Shown piece after piece: positions 46,701-58,717 of a stretch of 64,000 nt of DNA. How positions within the stretch are numbered: the stretch's first letter is position 1; every line of letters begins with the position of its first letter. The DNA is from Brachypodium distachyon (lineage: Eukaryota; Streptophyta; Magnoliopsida; Poales; Poaceae). The notes under the pieces are model-generated. The model did no database searches. It was not told where the DNA came from and saw only the letters and a program-made list of their open reading frames with translations. The stretch lies in assembly GCF_000005505.3 (NCBI RefSeq), contig NC_016131.3:49957355-50021354 (forward strand), in the 5' to 3' direction. The translations under genes were made by a program, and so were the position numbers.

Positions 46701-48341
46701 ATTTATCTTCCTAAAATTGATTATTTACAGCCAGCACATAATCTGCTAATTTTCATAGGTTGGTCTAGTAATAATCTACTAAGACAAAAGTTTCCAAGCT
46801 TGAGTGAAGACAACATACCATATATGACATAAAGTCATAAAACGCTAAACCTGAAAGTTACCTACAAAAAAGACTAAACCTGAAAGCCATAACTACCCAA
46901 AACAAATGGTCTAGTCATTCTTTGGACTTGCTTTCTCTGTATGGAGAAGTTTTTGGAAAATAGTATACACGAGAGAACTAATGTAATCCATATATGCTCT
47001 CAAGTCTACATAAAACATAATTAAGAGTCACATAGTCGACAATCATCTTAAACCAAGCACAAGCCTCCATTCACCATAGTCCATAATAACCAGGATCTTG
47101 TGAGATACTTCAAGTCCTCTAGAGCTGGCTGGCATTCTATGTCAATATGCAGGTTTTGGTATCTTAACATGGAAGCAACGCTTAAAATTTATCAAAGTTC
47201 TTCCTCGACTTGATTGTTTAGTCACCAAAGCTAAATCTGCTAATTGTCATAGGTTAATTTAGTAACATATAAAGTAACCAAGACAAAAGTTTCTAACTTT
47301 GGGTAAAGATCACGTATACAATATAACATAAATGCTAAAACAGAAAGTCATAACTCCCCAAAACAAAACTTCTAACCATTCTATGGACTTGCTTTCTTTA
47401 CAGATGCACATTGTAAGCATTTTTCTGAACTCTAAACATTGGACAAGCAGTCTGGTCTATGACTCAAAATACACAAACACCAAGACCCAATATTAATCTC
47501 TGCACAGGGTAAGCAAGCAAGCACTCACCTCCAAGCTCCCCACGCTTGCCCTGCTCCTGCAGGCCGTACACGCAGTCGACGATGCGCCGCTGCTCGGCAG
47601 CGCTGAACACGCCGGCATGGAGCTCCAGGCCTGCAAGGATGTTGACGAGCCGGCCCTTGACCCTCTCGTAGCACATGAAATCCTTCCTCGGCACCACGTT
47701 CCGGAACCGCCGCTGCTCCCGCTGCTCCCTCGTGAGATGCGCCCTCGGCCTCCCCGCCTCCTCCTCCTCCCGGTCGTCGGCGGCCATGGCAGCCGCGTCC
47801 TCCTCCGCCGCCGCGGCGAGCTCGTCCTCCTGCGCCATGTCCGCCCAAGACATCCGCGGCTTCTCCGCCGGCGCCGGCTGCTGCTGGGGAGGCGGCGCCG
47901 GATCCGAGTCCCACCCGGTGGCCTCGAACGGCAGATGCTGCGGGGGAGCCGGATCCGAGTCCCACCCCGATGGCTCCACACGATCCACCCGCGGCGGCGG
48001 CGGCGGCGAAGGCCCCGGCGGTTCGTCCTCTGCAAGAAAGTTGGGTGGAGGTAAAAGAAAGACGCGAGCACCAGCCAAGAAACCCTAACAAAGCCACCAC
48101 CGGCGACACCCACACGCACACACAACCAACACACGCGAGTCTCCCCGCACTAACCTCGCGGCAGTAGGGAGGCGACGCGGCCGCGGAGCGAGGCGACGCA
48201 AGGCGGGCAGAGGCCGGCGGAGAGGAACGGCAGCCAGGTGGTGAGGAACTCCCCGGCGATGGCGAGCTCGTCCGCGTCGTACAAACCCCGCACCAGCGCC
48301 ATCGGGTCCGCGGCAGCGGCGTCGTCAGCGGCGGCGGCCAT
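43771..48341 (-). CDS. AlkB-type RNA demethylase, ALKBH9/ALKBH10 class
   Basis: Six exons on the minus strand: 48155-48341, 47529-48029, 45472-45557, 45054-45364, 44469-44540 and 43771-44398. They total 1,785 nt and encode 594 residues; all sites are GT/AG and phases agree. The 2OG-Fe(II) oxygenase core runs from about residue 230 to 395. Iron ligands are H316 and D318 (PPHIDSHDF) and H377 (VAKHCVP). R386 and R392 in KRISITFRK fit the 2-oxoglutarate and substrate-side positions, and NIYDPGD is the usual core strand. Plant ALKBH9B and ALKBH10B remove N6-methyladenosine from mRNA. The N-terminal 230 residues are Pro-rich and acidic; the C-terminal 200 are low-complexity and basic, typical of the 10B-like members. 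Confidence 0.92.
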
Positions 48342-48749
48342 GGCTGTCCGGCGGCTGCTGCTTTGGGTAATCCCTGACGCGACGTTTCACTGAATTGGGG
48401 AGGGTTTTGGTGGCGCTTCTGACGCGGAGACTCACCGGATAACTTGCACTCAAATAACTCCACCAGGGCCAGGCTCTCTCTCATAGGTAAAGCGATGTCT
48501 GGGTTGATCCTGGCCGTCCGTGGCCGATATCGTGTGGCCAGGATCGGGACCCTTCCAGGAGATGATTGTCTTCCATGATTTGGTTTTGTTTCCCGCTGGT
48601 GATTTCATTGATTGATTTTGTTTCTTTTCCCTGCTAAGCTGATGATAATACTTGGCTTCAGGAGTGAGGGTTTGCATGCCTTTTCCAGGAAGCTCATCGC
48701 ATTTCTACTCTTCTGGCGGCTGCTAATTCTTTCCCCTTTTATTTTTCCT

Positions 48750-48855
48750 ACTCACTCTGATTCATATTTAATTGTCTCAAATTTGCCCAAATATGATGTA
48801 TCTATGCCTAATGATACATGTAATATTTTGACAACTAATATGGATCGGAGGGAGT
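48750..48855. mobile_element. Stowaway-like MITE
   Basis: CTCACTCTGATTCATATTTA at the left and ATATGGATCGGAGGGAGTAC at the right are inverted ends. The interior has ATGATACATGTAATATTTTGAC. Confidence 0.8.
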
Positions 48856-50183
48856 ACAAGATATAGCTTGATCATACAAGCCCCTAATAAACCTCTCATG
48901 TGTAAAGATACAAAATGTGCTTCATCCGGGTGGGTATTTTTCCCGCTATTAAACGACCTTGATTTAAACTCACGCACGGGGGTGTAATGGTAAGTGGGTG
49001 TGCACTTTTGGGTTTTTTGTTTCTAAAACTTTAAAATGGTTTAGCATCTCTTTATTAATTACATGCCGAAATCTAATGTGAAAGGTATATCATTACTCCG
49101 TATTAGGAGAAACCGTGCCAGGATGGGCCACTAGGATAGGAGAGACCCTGCTGTCAACAAAAAAAAGGATAGGAGAGACCTTATCTTACTCTAGCAGGTA
49201 GTATCTGACTCATGAAAAAAAATGTGTCATCAAACAAAGTAGTAATTGTAAGTACTATTTGCTTGTGGGGAAGACTAAGTATAAGTTTGTAGAATGTAGA
49301 TAAAACTGCGGGTGGAAAACTCTCACAAGTAATTTTGAAAAGATTCCAAAAATGAGATTTGGCGGAGCTACACTATGAAAGGGTTAGGTGTCGATTCATG
49401 CTAAAAATGGGATGTTAGAAATTATATTTTTTCCCTTTTTGGCATACTTTTTATTATCAATATCTTGACTTTGCTTCTATGAACTTTTAATTTTCAAATT
49501 TTGCTTCTACGAATTTTAAGCTTTTCAACTTTTGCTTTTATCTTTTTTTAATAAAAATAACAGATAAAATTCACCTCCTTCCGTGTCGTTGACTCCTAGA
49601 TGGCGAGTGACGGCGGCCTTCCCAACTCCGTGTCGATCTGGCCCGTCCTCCGGACGGCAAGCAACTACTGGTAGGGACAACCCGCGTCAAATGGTGCACA
49701 TGGACAAGCACGACAACAGTGCGCGGGGATCCGACCATAAGAGGTTGTAGAGGCTTGGATCCGGCCTCCCTCTGGCAGCACGATGGCCCCTACTAGAGAT
49801 CACATGTGGCGGGCGGCAACACAATTAGGTGAGGCAAGCCGGGTCTCAAGGAAAGGAGAGGGGTGGAGGCGCGAGGAGAGGAGGCGTGCATGTTGAGGGA
49901 GATTTAACAACTTAACATGTTACTACATCTGAAGCGCCTACATTTAAAGTCTAATATCACATTAATTGAGAGGTATATTAGAAAATTTTGAACAATGTGC
50001 AGGGGCAAACATAAATACTAATTCAACCTTGAATATTTTCTTTGTACAAAAAAAAAGGTACGAGTTTGCTACTCAAATTGTACATGCTCTAAGAGCATAA
50101 TTATCCCAATATATTGTACGGAGTTTCTTCTCCTATTTTTTGAAATTTTAACTGTTCAAATCCATGATTATGTGGTACGAAGT

Positions 50184-50299
50184 ACTCCCTCTGATCCTAA
50201 ATTCTTGACTCAAATTTGTCTAAATATGTATGTATCTATTTTTAAAAAGCGTTTAGATACATGTAATATTTTGACAGCAATTTAGGTTCGGTGGGAGTA
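50184..50299. mobile_element. Stowaway-like MITE
   Basis: CTCCCTCTGATCCTAAATTC and AATTTAGGTTCGGTGGGAG are inverted ends beside TA. The interior matches the copies at 21419 and 43163. Confidence 0.8.
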
Positions 50300-50569
50300 C
50301 CTTTTAATATTCTACGAACTAATTACGGTCATGGTTCAAAATTGAAAGGTCAAAATACGTTATAAATTTTGCACAGAATGTGTACTAATTTAAACTAAAA
50401 CAACGATAAGAATTAATTTAGGAGCGGAGTGAGTAGTCTTTTTAACTTCGGCTGCAGGGTTAAGAAAATTCCGATTGCAGCAAATCATTGACAGGCGCAT
50501 CGAATTTTCAGAAAATGTGACTTTTTACCACGGAGGTTTGTGGAGGCAAGCAGGAGCCGCCCTTCTAGC

Positions 50570-52426
50570 ATGGCAGTTTCGTCTGCGCTGCGGCGCCTCC
50601 GCTCCCCGCGGCTCCGCCTGGCCGCCGCCTTCTTCTACGACAGCGCCGCTGCCGTCGACGTGTCCAACCACGTCCAGGACCCGAACCGCCGCGTGGCCGA
50701 GCTGGCCGCCGCCGGGCGCGTCTCCGACGCCCGCAGGCTGTTCGACCGAACGCCGGACCGGGACGTGGTGTCCTGGACGGCGCTGGTCGCGGCGTACGCG
50801 TGCCAGGGCATGCTCCACGACGCGCGGGCGCTCTTCGACCGCCCCGACGCGCGCCGGAACGTGGTAACCTGGACGGCGCTCCTCTCCGGCTACGCGCGGG
50901 CAGGACGCGTCGACGAGGCCGAGGCGCTGTTCGGGCGGATGCCGGAGAGGAACGTCGTCTCGTGGAACACGATGCTGGAGGCGTATACCTCTTCCGGCCG
51001 CGTTGGAGATGCGTGCACGCTGTTCAACGGTATGCCGGTAAGGGATGCTGGTTCCTGGAACATTCTTCTCGCTGCGCTGGTACGATCAGGGAACATTGAT
51101 AAAGCGCGTAAGCTGTTTGATAGAATGCCGGAGAGGAATGTGATGGCATGGACGACGATGGTTGCTGGCATTGCACGGAGTGGAAGTGTCAATGAGGCTC
51201 GGGCGCTGTTTGACGGCATGCCGGAGAGGAATGTCGTTTCTTGGAATGCCATGATCTCTGGATACGCTCGAAACCACATGATTGATGAAGCTCATGATTT
51301 GTTCATGAAGATGCCTACGAGGGACATTGCTTCTTGGAATATTATGATCACTGGTTTTATCCAGAACAAAAATTTGGAGAGGGCACAAGAACTCTTTGAT
51401 AAGATGCCTAGAAGGAATGTAGTTACTTGGACTACTATGATGAATGGTTACTTGCAAAGCATACAGAGCGAAACAGCACTCCAGCTATTTAATGGTATGC
51501 TTATTGATGGAATCAGACCAAATCAAGTGACATTTTTGGGGGCCGTTGATGCATGCAGCAATCTTGCCGGACTCAGCGAAGGGCAGCAGGTGCATCAGAT
51601 GATATGCAAAACACCATTTCAGTTTGATACTTTTATCGAGTCCACCCTGATGAATTTATATGCCAAATGTGGCGAAATTATATTGGCAAGGAAAGTGTTT
51701 AATCTCTCCAAGGAGAAGGATGTCATATCTTGGAATGGGATGATTGCGGCATATGCACATCACGGGGTTGGCCTAGAAGCTATACACTTGTATGAAAAGA
51801 TGCAAGAAAACGGGTATAAGCCTAATGATGTCACATATGTGGGATTGCTTTCAGCATGTAGCCACTCTGGTTTGGTTGATGAAGGTCTTAGGATTTTCGA
51901 ATACATGGTAAAGGATAGGTCCATTGCCGTGCGGGATGAACATTACACTTGCTTGATTGATCTTTGTAGCCGAGCTGGACGACTTGGTGACGCAAAAAGA
52001 TTAATTCACTTTCTTAAGGTTGAGCCTTCAAGTACTGTTTGGAATGCCCTTCTAGGTGGGTGTAACTCACATGGGAATGAAAGTATCGGTGATTTGGCAG
52101 CTAGAAATCTCTTAGAAGCGGAACCTAACAATGCTGGAACTTACACTCTCTTGTGCAACATTTATGCTTCTGCTGGTAAGTGGAAAGAAGCAGCAAAGAT
52201 TCGGTCCGAGATGAATGATAGAGGGCTAAAGAAACAGCCAGGATGTAGTTGGATCGAGGTGGCAAATAAGGTTCATGTATTTGTATCACGTGATAAGTCC
52301 CATAGTGAGTCTGACTTGATTAATAGCTTGCTGCAAGATATTCATGACATAATGAGGATGGCTGATACTGTTCCCAGGGACCATACACAGCTTATAGATG
52401 GGGAGCTAGTGGGTCTTCAAGTGTAA
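50570..52426 (+). CDS. PLS-class PPR protein with E-type tail (At2g35030-like), probably mitochondrial
   Basis: Single exon, 618 residues from the ATG at 50570. The frame is open from 50540 but has no earlier ATG. The N-terminus (MAVSSALRRLRSPRLRLAAAFF) is a strong organelle presequence. About 15 PPR motifs alternate in length, with repeated FDRMPERNVVSWNAMISGY-like units in the short-motif style. The E region includes PSSTVWNALLGGC, and an E+ like end carries KQPGCSWIEVANKVHVF. There is no DYW deaminase. E-class proteins specify C-to-U editing sites and recruit a DYW partner. The plan and length resemble Arabidopsis At2g35030. Composition shifts from GC-rich at the 5' end to AT-rich, a known grass gradient. 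Confidence 0.92.
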   Translation: MAVSSALRRLRSPRLRLAAAFFYDSAAAVDVSNHVQDPNRRVAELAAAGRVSDARRLFDRTPDRDVVSWTALVAAYACQGMLHDARALFDRPDARRNVVTWTALLSGYARAGRVDEAEALFGRMPERNVVSWNTMLEAYTSSGRVGDACTLFNGMPVRDAGSWNILLAALVRSGNIDKARKLFDRMPERNVMAWTTMVAGIARSGSVNEARALFDGMPERNVVSWNAMISGYARNHMIDEAHDLFMKMPTRDIASWNIMITGFIQNKNLERAQELFDKMPRRNVVTWTTMMNGYLQSIQSETALQLFNGMLIDGIRPNQVTFLGAVDACSNLAGLSEGQQVHQMICKTPFQFDTFIESTLMNLYAKCGEIILARKVFNLSKEKDVISWNGMIAAYAHHGVGLEAIHLYEKMQENGYKPNDVTYVGLLSACSHSGLVDEGLRIFEYMVKDRSIAVRDEHYTCLIDLCSRAGRLGDAKRLIHFLKVEPSSTVWNALLGGCNSHGNESIGDLAARNLLEAEPNNAGTYTLLCNIYASAGKWKEAAKIRSEMNDRGLKKQPGCSWIEVANKVHVFVSRDKSHSESDLINSLLQDIHDIMRMADTVPRDHTQLIDGELVGLQV

Positions 52427-53660
52427 TTTTAAACATATCCAGCCATAGTTCCAGGATTTAGCAAGGACGCATCTTACACTACACCACTGTATCTGAGAAC
52501 TGGGCTACCTTCTAGAGAGGGCTGCCCTATGGTGTTTGTGTTACCTTATGAGCTCAATGCTATGGCATAGGACCTCAGGGAAAGATGGCCCTCATATTTG
52601 GAGATTTATTACGAGAGAGCATCCGAGTTCTTCTCTGTTCAGGGTTCTTCAGAATGGCAATATTGAAAGCATAAACTGGGTGATAGTCAAGGCCCTTGAA
52701 GTAGGAAGTCTTCGCATTTATCTTCAACCCTGAATCTTATTTCTCTTGCCGACTTGTTGCAGCTTTGCCCTGTCTGACGGCGCCTGGTATCACAGGGTAT
52801 GTTCATTATCGGTTTGAACACTACTGTTTACTTAACAGTCTCTTTGTTGATTGCTTGATGTATGTGAGCCAGTTGTTCATGCACACCTTACCTTTTCAGT
52901 TTTGCAAGTCGATGTAATTATAGTACAATACCAAGAGTTGCTATACAAGGAACGAAAAGATCAAACTTATCAAGACCTGCTATATTTGCACTTGGACCAT
53001 GGGAGGTTTTCCGTATCTCAGGGCTGCTGTTACAGTTGCAGGCTAAGGTGATGAATGAACTCCAGATCTCTTCCGAAAGGCTATCCCCATACTCAACGCT
53101 GTGACGGGGTGGCGGCAATGAAATCGGTCGGCGCTGCAGCCATCTTCGGGAAGCGGCCAGTCTCTGCCATGCGCCCATGCCCATGCAGATGCAGCAAGGA
53201 GTTCTAAAGCTTATGGCTCAGGAGATGGTTGTTCTTGTTCCCGAATTGGAGGAATGAATAGCATGTTGCTCGCAAAATTTCTCAGCAATACCTGCGTGCT
53301 GTGTGTTGTGTGATGCATGTATGAGTACATTTTTCTGAAGGGGTAGGAGTACATTTATGTTGTAGCTACCATATGAAATACTCCTGTCCTGAGGAGGATC
53401 GGTACTAAATGTGGTTGCTGCTGGGATAAATTTTGTAGGCCTGTAAGAGAGGTCCAAACTCTGGTTTTATTTGATGCTCACTGGTAGGCCCGTCTAGACG
53501 GGCCGTCTGGGTCTGGCCCAGACGCCCAGCCCACACAGCCCACTGAGTCCGACGAGGCAAACCCGCAGTCTCCTATCACCCGCCTCGAATAGTCTCGGAC
53601 CAACCCACCCCACCGACGACGGTAGGTCGCTCGCTCGCTCCTCCGATCCCGATCTCCCCC
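52427..53660. other. PPR 3' flank and MSRA5 upstream region
   Basis: The first 600 bases are probably 3' UTR. GC-rich sequence resumes at about 53490 and leads into the MSRA5 start. No TATA box is obvious. No other gene is supported. Confidence 0.5.
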
Positions 53661-53664
53661 CGCC

Positions 53665-55272
53665 ATGGCCCGCGCGGCCACCTTCCTGGGGTCGCCAATC
53701 CTCCTCCTCTTCCTCCTCGCTGCCGCAGCGTCGGGCGCGCGCCTCCCGGTCCGCCCCGGCGCAGCCGGCCGCGCGCAGCCGCGGGGCGCGTCGGCGACGG
53801 CGGTGTTCGGGCTGGGCAGCTTCTGGCGGTCGGAGGCGGCGTTCGGGTGCCTACCCGGCGTGCTCCGCACCTCCGTCGGCTACGCGGGCGGCTCCAAGGC
53901 CAGCCCCGAGTACCGCAACCTCGCCGACCACGCCGAGTGCGTCAAGGTAAGACCTCCTCCTCCTGCTCCGTTATGCTAGCCCCTACCTCTTCTCCCCTGA
54001 CACAACGAGACAAACATTATGCTTACTAGTTCACGCAGTCTGTTGATTGTTGCCATCATAGGCAATCGATGGATGTTCCTAAAAGGAAGTGGGTAAATGA
54101 ACGAATGTTGTAGGACGACCTAAAAGGAATGAATGTTATAGGAGTCCTAACATGGGATTTGACCCTGCCGGATTTCTTTATTGTACTAGCGTGTAACGTA
54201 GTTATGTGCTCGAAGCAAATTCGGCATGTTTTGTTCTGGATGCCTGTGATGGTGCTGCGTTTATGTGTATTATATTGCGAATGTATAAGTTCTCAAGTGC
54301 TATTAAGAACCTGCGTATTTTCTGGACCACGAGGACTGACCCTGACTTCTCCTTACCCTTGAACGTTTTAGGTTGAGTATGATCCCCGGTTGATTCAGTA
54401 CAAGCAGCTTTTGGATGTGTTTTGGGCAAGTCATGATCCACGGGAGGTCTTCGGACAAGGACCAGATGTTGGCAACCAGTATAGGTAATTGAGTTTGCAC
54501 TTGATTTCGTTTTCATTTCAGTAAATTGACTTGTTTAAGACCTTGATCATCTTTTGTTTCATCCAGTACTTTTTTCATGCTAGATGATTTTTTTTTGGTA
54601 TTTAGCATAATGTATGCTTACAGCGGAGCCACCATTTTTTCCTCGGTTTCATCTTTTCATGGAATTAGTCTAGACTTTGATTCCACAGATTTGTGTAACC
54701 CATTTGCATAACTAGTTCAAACAAGAACTTCTGTTTGCATTCAGTGTATAGCGCAATACGATGGTAGCCCTAGTAAGCAAATAATCTTCTTATGGACATC
54801 ATGGCCATTAACTGTTGCTAATTTGTGGGGTCACAGATCCATCATTTTCACAAATGGAACCCTCGAGGCTAGACTGGCTGCTCTTACCAAAGAAAGAGAA
54901 CAAGCTAAGGATCGCACCAGTGTCATTACCACAGAGATCCACCCAGTGGGTGCATTTTATCCAGCTGAACCAGAGCATCAGGTTAGCTATGTCATTGTAC
55001 TTCCTTCTGAGACCTACCATTTAATCATTAACCCTTTAAGTATTACTTATGTCAACTCTTACCTTTAATGCTAGAAATTTGAGCTGAAGCGCAAGCCTTT
55101 CCTTGTTCAATTGATCGGGAACCTGCCAGAGGAGGAGCTCCTGTCATCCACACTAGCTGCGAAACTGAACGCCTATGCTGCCGAGCTCTGCCCTCCAAAG
55201 ACCCAAAAGAGAATAAGCGCCAAGATTGATGAGATCGCTAAGAAAGGATGGCCCATCCTAAGGGACATTTAG
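53665..55272 (+). CDS. MSRA5: peptide methionine sulfoxide reductase A5-like, secretory
   Basis: Four exons: 53665-53946, 54372-54484, 54837-54981 and 55075-55272, 738 nt, 245 residues, all GT/AG. Residues 1-24 form a signal peptide ([14 protein letters not shown]). The MsrA fold follows: [30 protein letters not shown], then [16 protein letters not shown] and [13 protein letters not shown]. MsrA reduces methionine-S-sulfoxide. In this clade the catalytic Cys of the GCFW motif is Ser (S52), a known feature of plant MSRA5; the nearest Cys is C61. Reductase activity by the normal route is therefore doubtful. The protein is likely in the ER or outside the cell. Confidence 0.95.
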
Positions 55273-56477
55273 CTCATTCTGCCCAATTCTCATCAGTTTT
55301 TCCAATCCAACATAGACACAAGAGAGCTGCATGATTTTGCCCGAAAATTCATCCGGAGGTTTCAGCAGTTTACTGTTGCCAGTATTCAGATTGCAGTGGT
55401 TCATTCTTCAATTGGTTGCGGAAAGCGCAGTGTTAATAGCATCTTCTGTTTATTTCGAGATTTTCACTTTCTCGGTAGAATCTACATGTGTATCTGGTCC
55501 AGGCTTACTGAACATACGGTGAAAGTTGTAAGCTGTAACTTTGGTTGTTTCACTCGTGAAATATATAGATGCATTTCTTACTGAAAACACTAAATTACAG
55601 CAACTGTGATACTGGCCCCTGTTGAAGACAGAGAGAGGGCCCCTCCGGTTCGCAGAATGATTCACGCCGGATTTCAATTGTTTCTCATGAAATTATTGTA
55701 AAATTGAAATTTTTGTGTAGTTCATGAAAATTAAAACACGTGATAGTCGGCATATTAACTTAAAGTGACTATTTGATGTAACAGTATGAAGAACTAAAAT
55801 GTGTGATAGTTGTCATGTAACTTTAACTTCAAAACGACTTCGGGCATATCTGTTAATTGCTGCCTAATAAAACATGCGATCAAATTTCTCTAACTTTACT
55901 TTGACACATGCAGTCAAACAAAATGATTATTTTGATCTGTTCCCAAAAATTATTACTTCCTCCGCCCAACAAAGGATGTCTCAACTTTGACTAAATTTGA
56001 ATGCATCTATACACTAAGTCATGTCTAGATACATTCAAATTTTGACAAACTTGAGACATGTTTGTTGGACGGAGGATCTCTTTTCTTAAATATAGGACGT
56101 TTTGGTAAAGCTGGACTGCCATCCCCACAATTAAACGTGAACAAAAACAACACAATAGCCACGTAAATTCGAAGGGTACTTAGAGCTTGTTTGAAAAAGT
56201 GTTATCACTTGGGTATTTTCTTTTGCGAAATTCTACTTTCGTATTTGATGGAACCATTTTCGCCAATCAATAAGGTCAGGCTGTCAGCCGTGATGGCAAT
56301 TCTTAAAAAAAAAAGGTGTTCTTTTCTACTCACCTTTTTTGATTCAGTTCAAATTTCAACTAAACAGCAAACGATAAGACAGAAGGCATTGTTCCAAACA
56401 GCAGCCCACTAGGGTTTGGACTTGCGAGATATCGGAGACAGTCCGTCCCGAACTCGTCGGGGAGGCGGCGATTCGCG
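55273..56477. other. MSRA5 3' flank and intergenic
   Basis: AT-rich with one MITE at 55957-56082. A poly-A run lies near 56306. No gene is supported. Confidence 0.5.
55957..56082. mobile_element. Stowaway-like MITE
   Basis: CTTCCTCCGCCCAACAAAGGAT at the left pairs with TGTTTGTTGGACGGAGGAT at the right (partial identity). The interior is a long palindrome around GTCATGTCTAGATACATTC. Confidence 0.8.
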
Positions 56478-57867
56478 ATGCCGGGGGTGAAGAAGAAGAA
56501 TGGCCAGACGGCGCCGGCCGTGCCGCTCCAGCCCGTTCCGATGCCGATGCCGGTAAGCGCGAGCTCCCTTGCGGCCTGCCCCTTCTGGAAGATTCTAGAA
56601 TCCTCGCCGTCCCCCCATGCGTGTGCCATAGCTAGTTCAGTATTATGCTCGCGAGAAACTGCAGATTGCTCTCGGATTTGCTAGTCCGTGGGACCAAAAT
56701 CGCACTTTGGGTGCGTAGGTAGGCCTGATTTATCTCAACAAGAGGTCTCCAATTCAGGGAAATTTTGTTTTTTTATTCTCTTCTTCTTGCTTGAAAGGAT
56801 TTTATTCTATTTATTCCTGAGATCGTATTTCAGTGCCCCTTGTGGGCTCACTCGGGGCTGGTCACGTGATGACCCGACAAAATTTCATGAGTTGTGTTCA
56901 ATGTTTGTTCTTTTTGCAGCATGTTAAAGTTTTTCGCTTGAATGATGAACACCGGTGGGACGATTGCGGAGAAGGTCATGTTATGATCGACTATCTCGAG
57001 GTAAATGTTGCTCCTTCTACATATCCATGTGTCGAGGGCTCGAGGCTGCTCTAGCTATCTCGGATATCAAGATGAATAGATAGCATAATAGGAAATAGGT
57101 TTTGTCACTAATTAAATCAAATTGATAATCTCGGATGCTAGGACTCATTTGCATTTAAAACACGAGGCGTAAAACGAGTTAATTCATGTCAGGTAGGGGT
57201 GTGGCGGAGAAGCCAAACTTGGAGAGGAGCCTTCTATATTTGGATAGAGGGTAGTTCACCAGAGATTGTCAATGTTTTCTTTAACTGAAGTAATGACGTA
57301 TATATACATTGTAACAATGTGCGCAGGGCTCAAAGGGGGAAGTTGTTCTGGCAGTTCTCGATGCAGAGGATGACGAGACGATGCTTTTGCACGTTATCAC
57401 ACGAGATGACATCTATAGGAAGCAGGAAGGTGAAGCACCTGATATTGCTACCCTTGTGCTTTCTCCTTTCATTTTGTGTTCTTTTGGAGCTCCTAGCTCT
57501 CAGTTGCATCGTCTTTATATTTCTTTGTTCCCCCTGTGTTGTGTTGAATGGCATCATGATTCGCTCATTTTCTCTTGCAGAGACATTCATCTCATGGTGC
57601 GATCCTGATGCCGGTATGCAGCTCTCCTTGAGCTTCCAAGACACAGCGGCATGCTCCCAAGTATGGTATGTTACATATCATCAGGAAGAGCGCTGCCGGT
57701 GTTTCACTGTTTTTAAAAGCACGCTGTAAGCTCACCTGCACAATTTTAGTGAACTTGTGTGTGCTTTTTTAATGGAACTTGGTGTTTTCAGGGACATGGT
57801 TTGCAAAGTGCAGAGAAAACAGAGGCTTGGGCCTTGTGATAGTGGAAATGATGGTACTCAATCATAA
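56478..57867 (+). CDS. PP4R3/SMEK-like protein, N-terminal EVH1-like domain only
   Basis: Five exons: 56478-56552, 56920-57000, 57327-57429, 57581-57665 and 57792-57867, 420 nt, 139 residues; junctions are GT/AG and in phase. After a Pro-rich start (MPGVKKKNGQ) come HVKVFRLNDEHRWDDCGEGH and EETFISWCDP, then FQDTAACSQVWDMVCKVQRK. This is the EVH1/PH-like domain of protein phosphatase 4 regulatory subunit 3. Normal PP4R3 has about 800 residues with a long SMK-1/armadillo part; nothing of it follows before the GTE gene. A GT at 57854 could be a donor to a lost exon, but the frame reads on to a TAA at 57865-57867. It may be a truncated paralogue, active or not. Confidence 0.7.
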
Positions 57868-58375
57868 TTTATATCTTTTTGCTTTTTCTCCCATCTCTTA
57901 CACAAGAATTTGTCAGTGTGAAAAAGAAACGAGATAATGTGCTGATGAGCTATACTTGCATTATTCTGTGCAGCTCCCCCATCGTAATTTCTTCTGCAAG
58001 CAGTACGGAGAATTAGAAAACTTTCCCTATGAAGCGAAGCAGCGATCATGAAATCAATCACCTCGCAAGTTGTGAAATAGATATCTTCTTTGTTCAGGAT
58101 TTCTGGTGAATTGTGACATGCAGAATACAAAATCCCTTTTTCTGTAATAGTATCAGAGAACAAGAACAAGCAGTCAAATAAACAATTTTTGTATGCTTGT
58201 TTTTTGTAAGAACATGAGAGCAGGTGTAGCAATTATAGCTTAGTGCAAATGCATGTTTATATACACAGGACTTCTTCACAGGAGGGAGAAAGCTGTTCCA
58301 GAACAGCTATTTTTACAGAAACATCCTGAACCAGAAAGGTCACAGCAAAAGGATCACCAAGATTGCTTCTTGATT
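57548..58375. repeat. first copy of a local duplication
   Basis: 57548-57745 (PP4R3-like exon 4 with flanks) matches 58718-58925, for example GAATGGCATCATGATT and GAGACATTCATCTC. 58190-58375 matches 59038-59212, for example TGCAAATGCATGTTTAT and AGAAACATCCTGAACCA. The two matching blocks keep their order. Confidence 0.8.
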
Positions 58376-58717
58376 CGATTTGCATATTGACTAATGTGAT
58401 TGAAATCATAATAAGCATCAGCAAGTACTAGTTTTGAATACAGATACAATTATATCAATTATGTCATTTAACTGTTCCACAAAATACCTCATATATTTAG
58501 GACAAGACAAGAGTTTAGGATCGGAATACTTCTTAACTTTGACTCCGTACTTTTTAATTAAATGCTTTTACATTTTTCTCCATTAGTTTTAAGAGTCTGT
58601 TTGTGCATTTGCGTTAACAAGATTCGGCGGCAAGGCGCGAAGCATTATCTGGCTTAATTATTGCCTACCGAAGCCACCTTGTCTTGAATATTGACACAAT
58701 TGGCGTACCTGTGTTGC
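58376..58717. other. spacer between duplicated blocks
   Basis: AT-rich, no gene or repeat recognised. Confidence 0.4.

Larger units (their letters stand above)
48480..50540. other. intergenic between ALKBH and E-type PPR genes
   Basis: Holds two Stowaway-like MITEs (48750-48855 and 50184-50299). A short GC-rich patch at about 49570-49870 contains no convincing gene. No other RNA or repeat seen. Confidence 0.5.

Noticed and set aside
47493..48484. Long Arg-rich and Ser-rich alternative frames over ALKBH exons 1-2
   Set aside because: Shadows; only the Glu/Pro-rich frame continues through phased exons into the oxygenase core.
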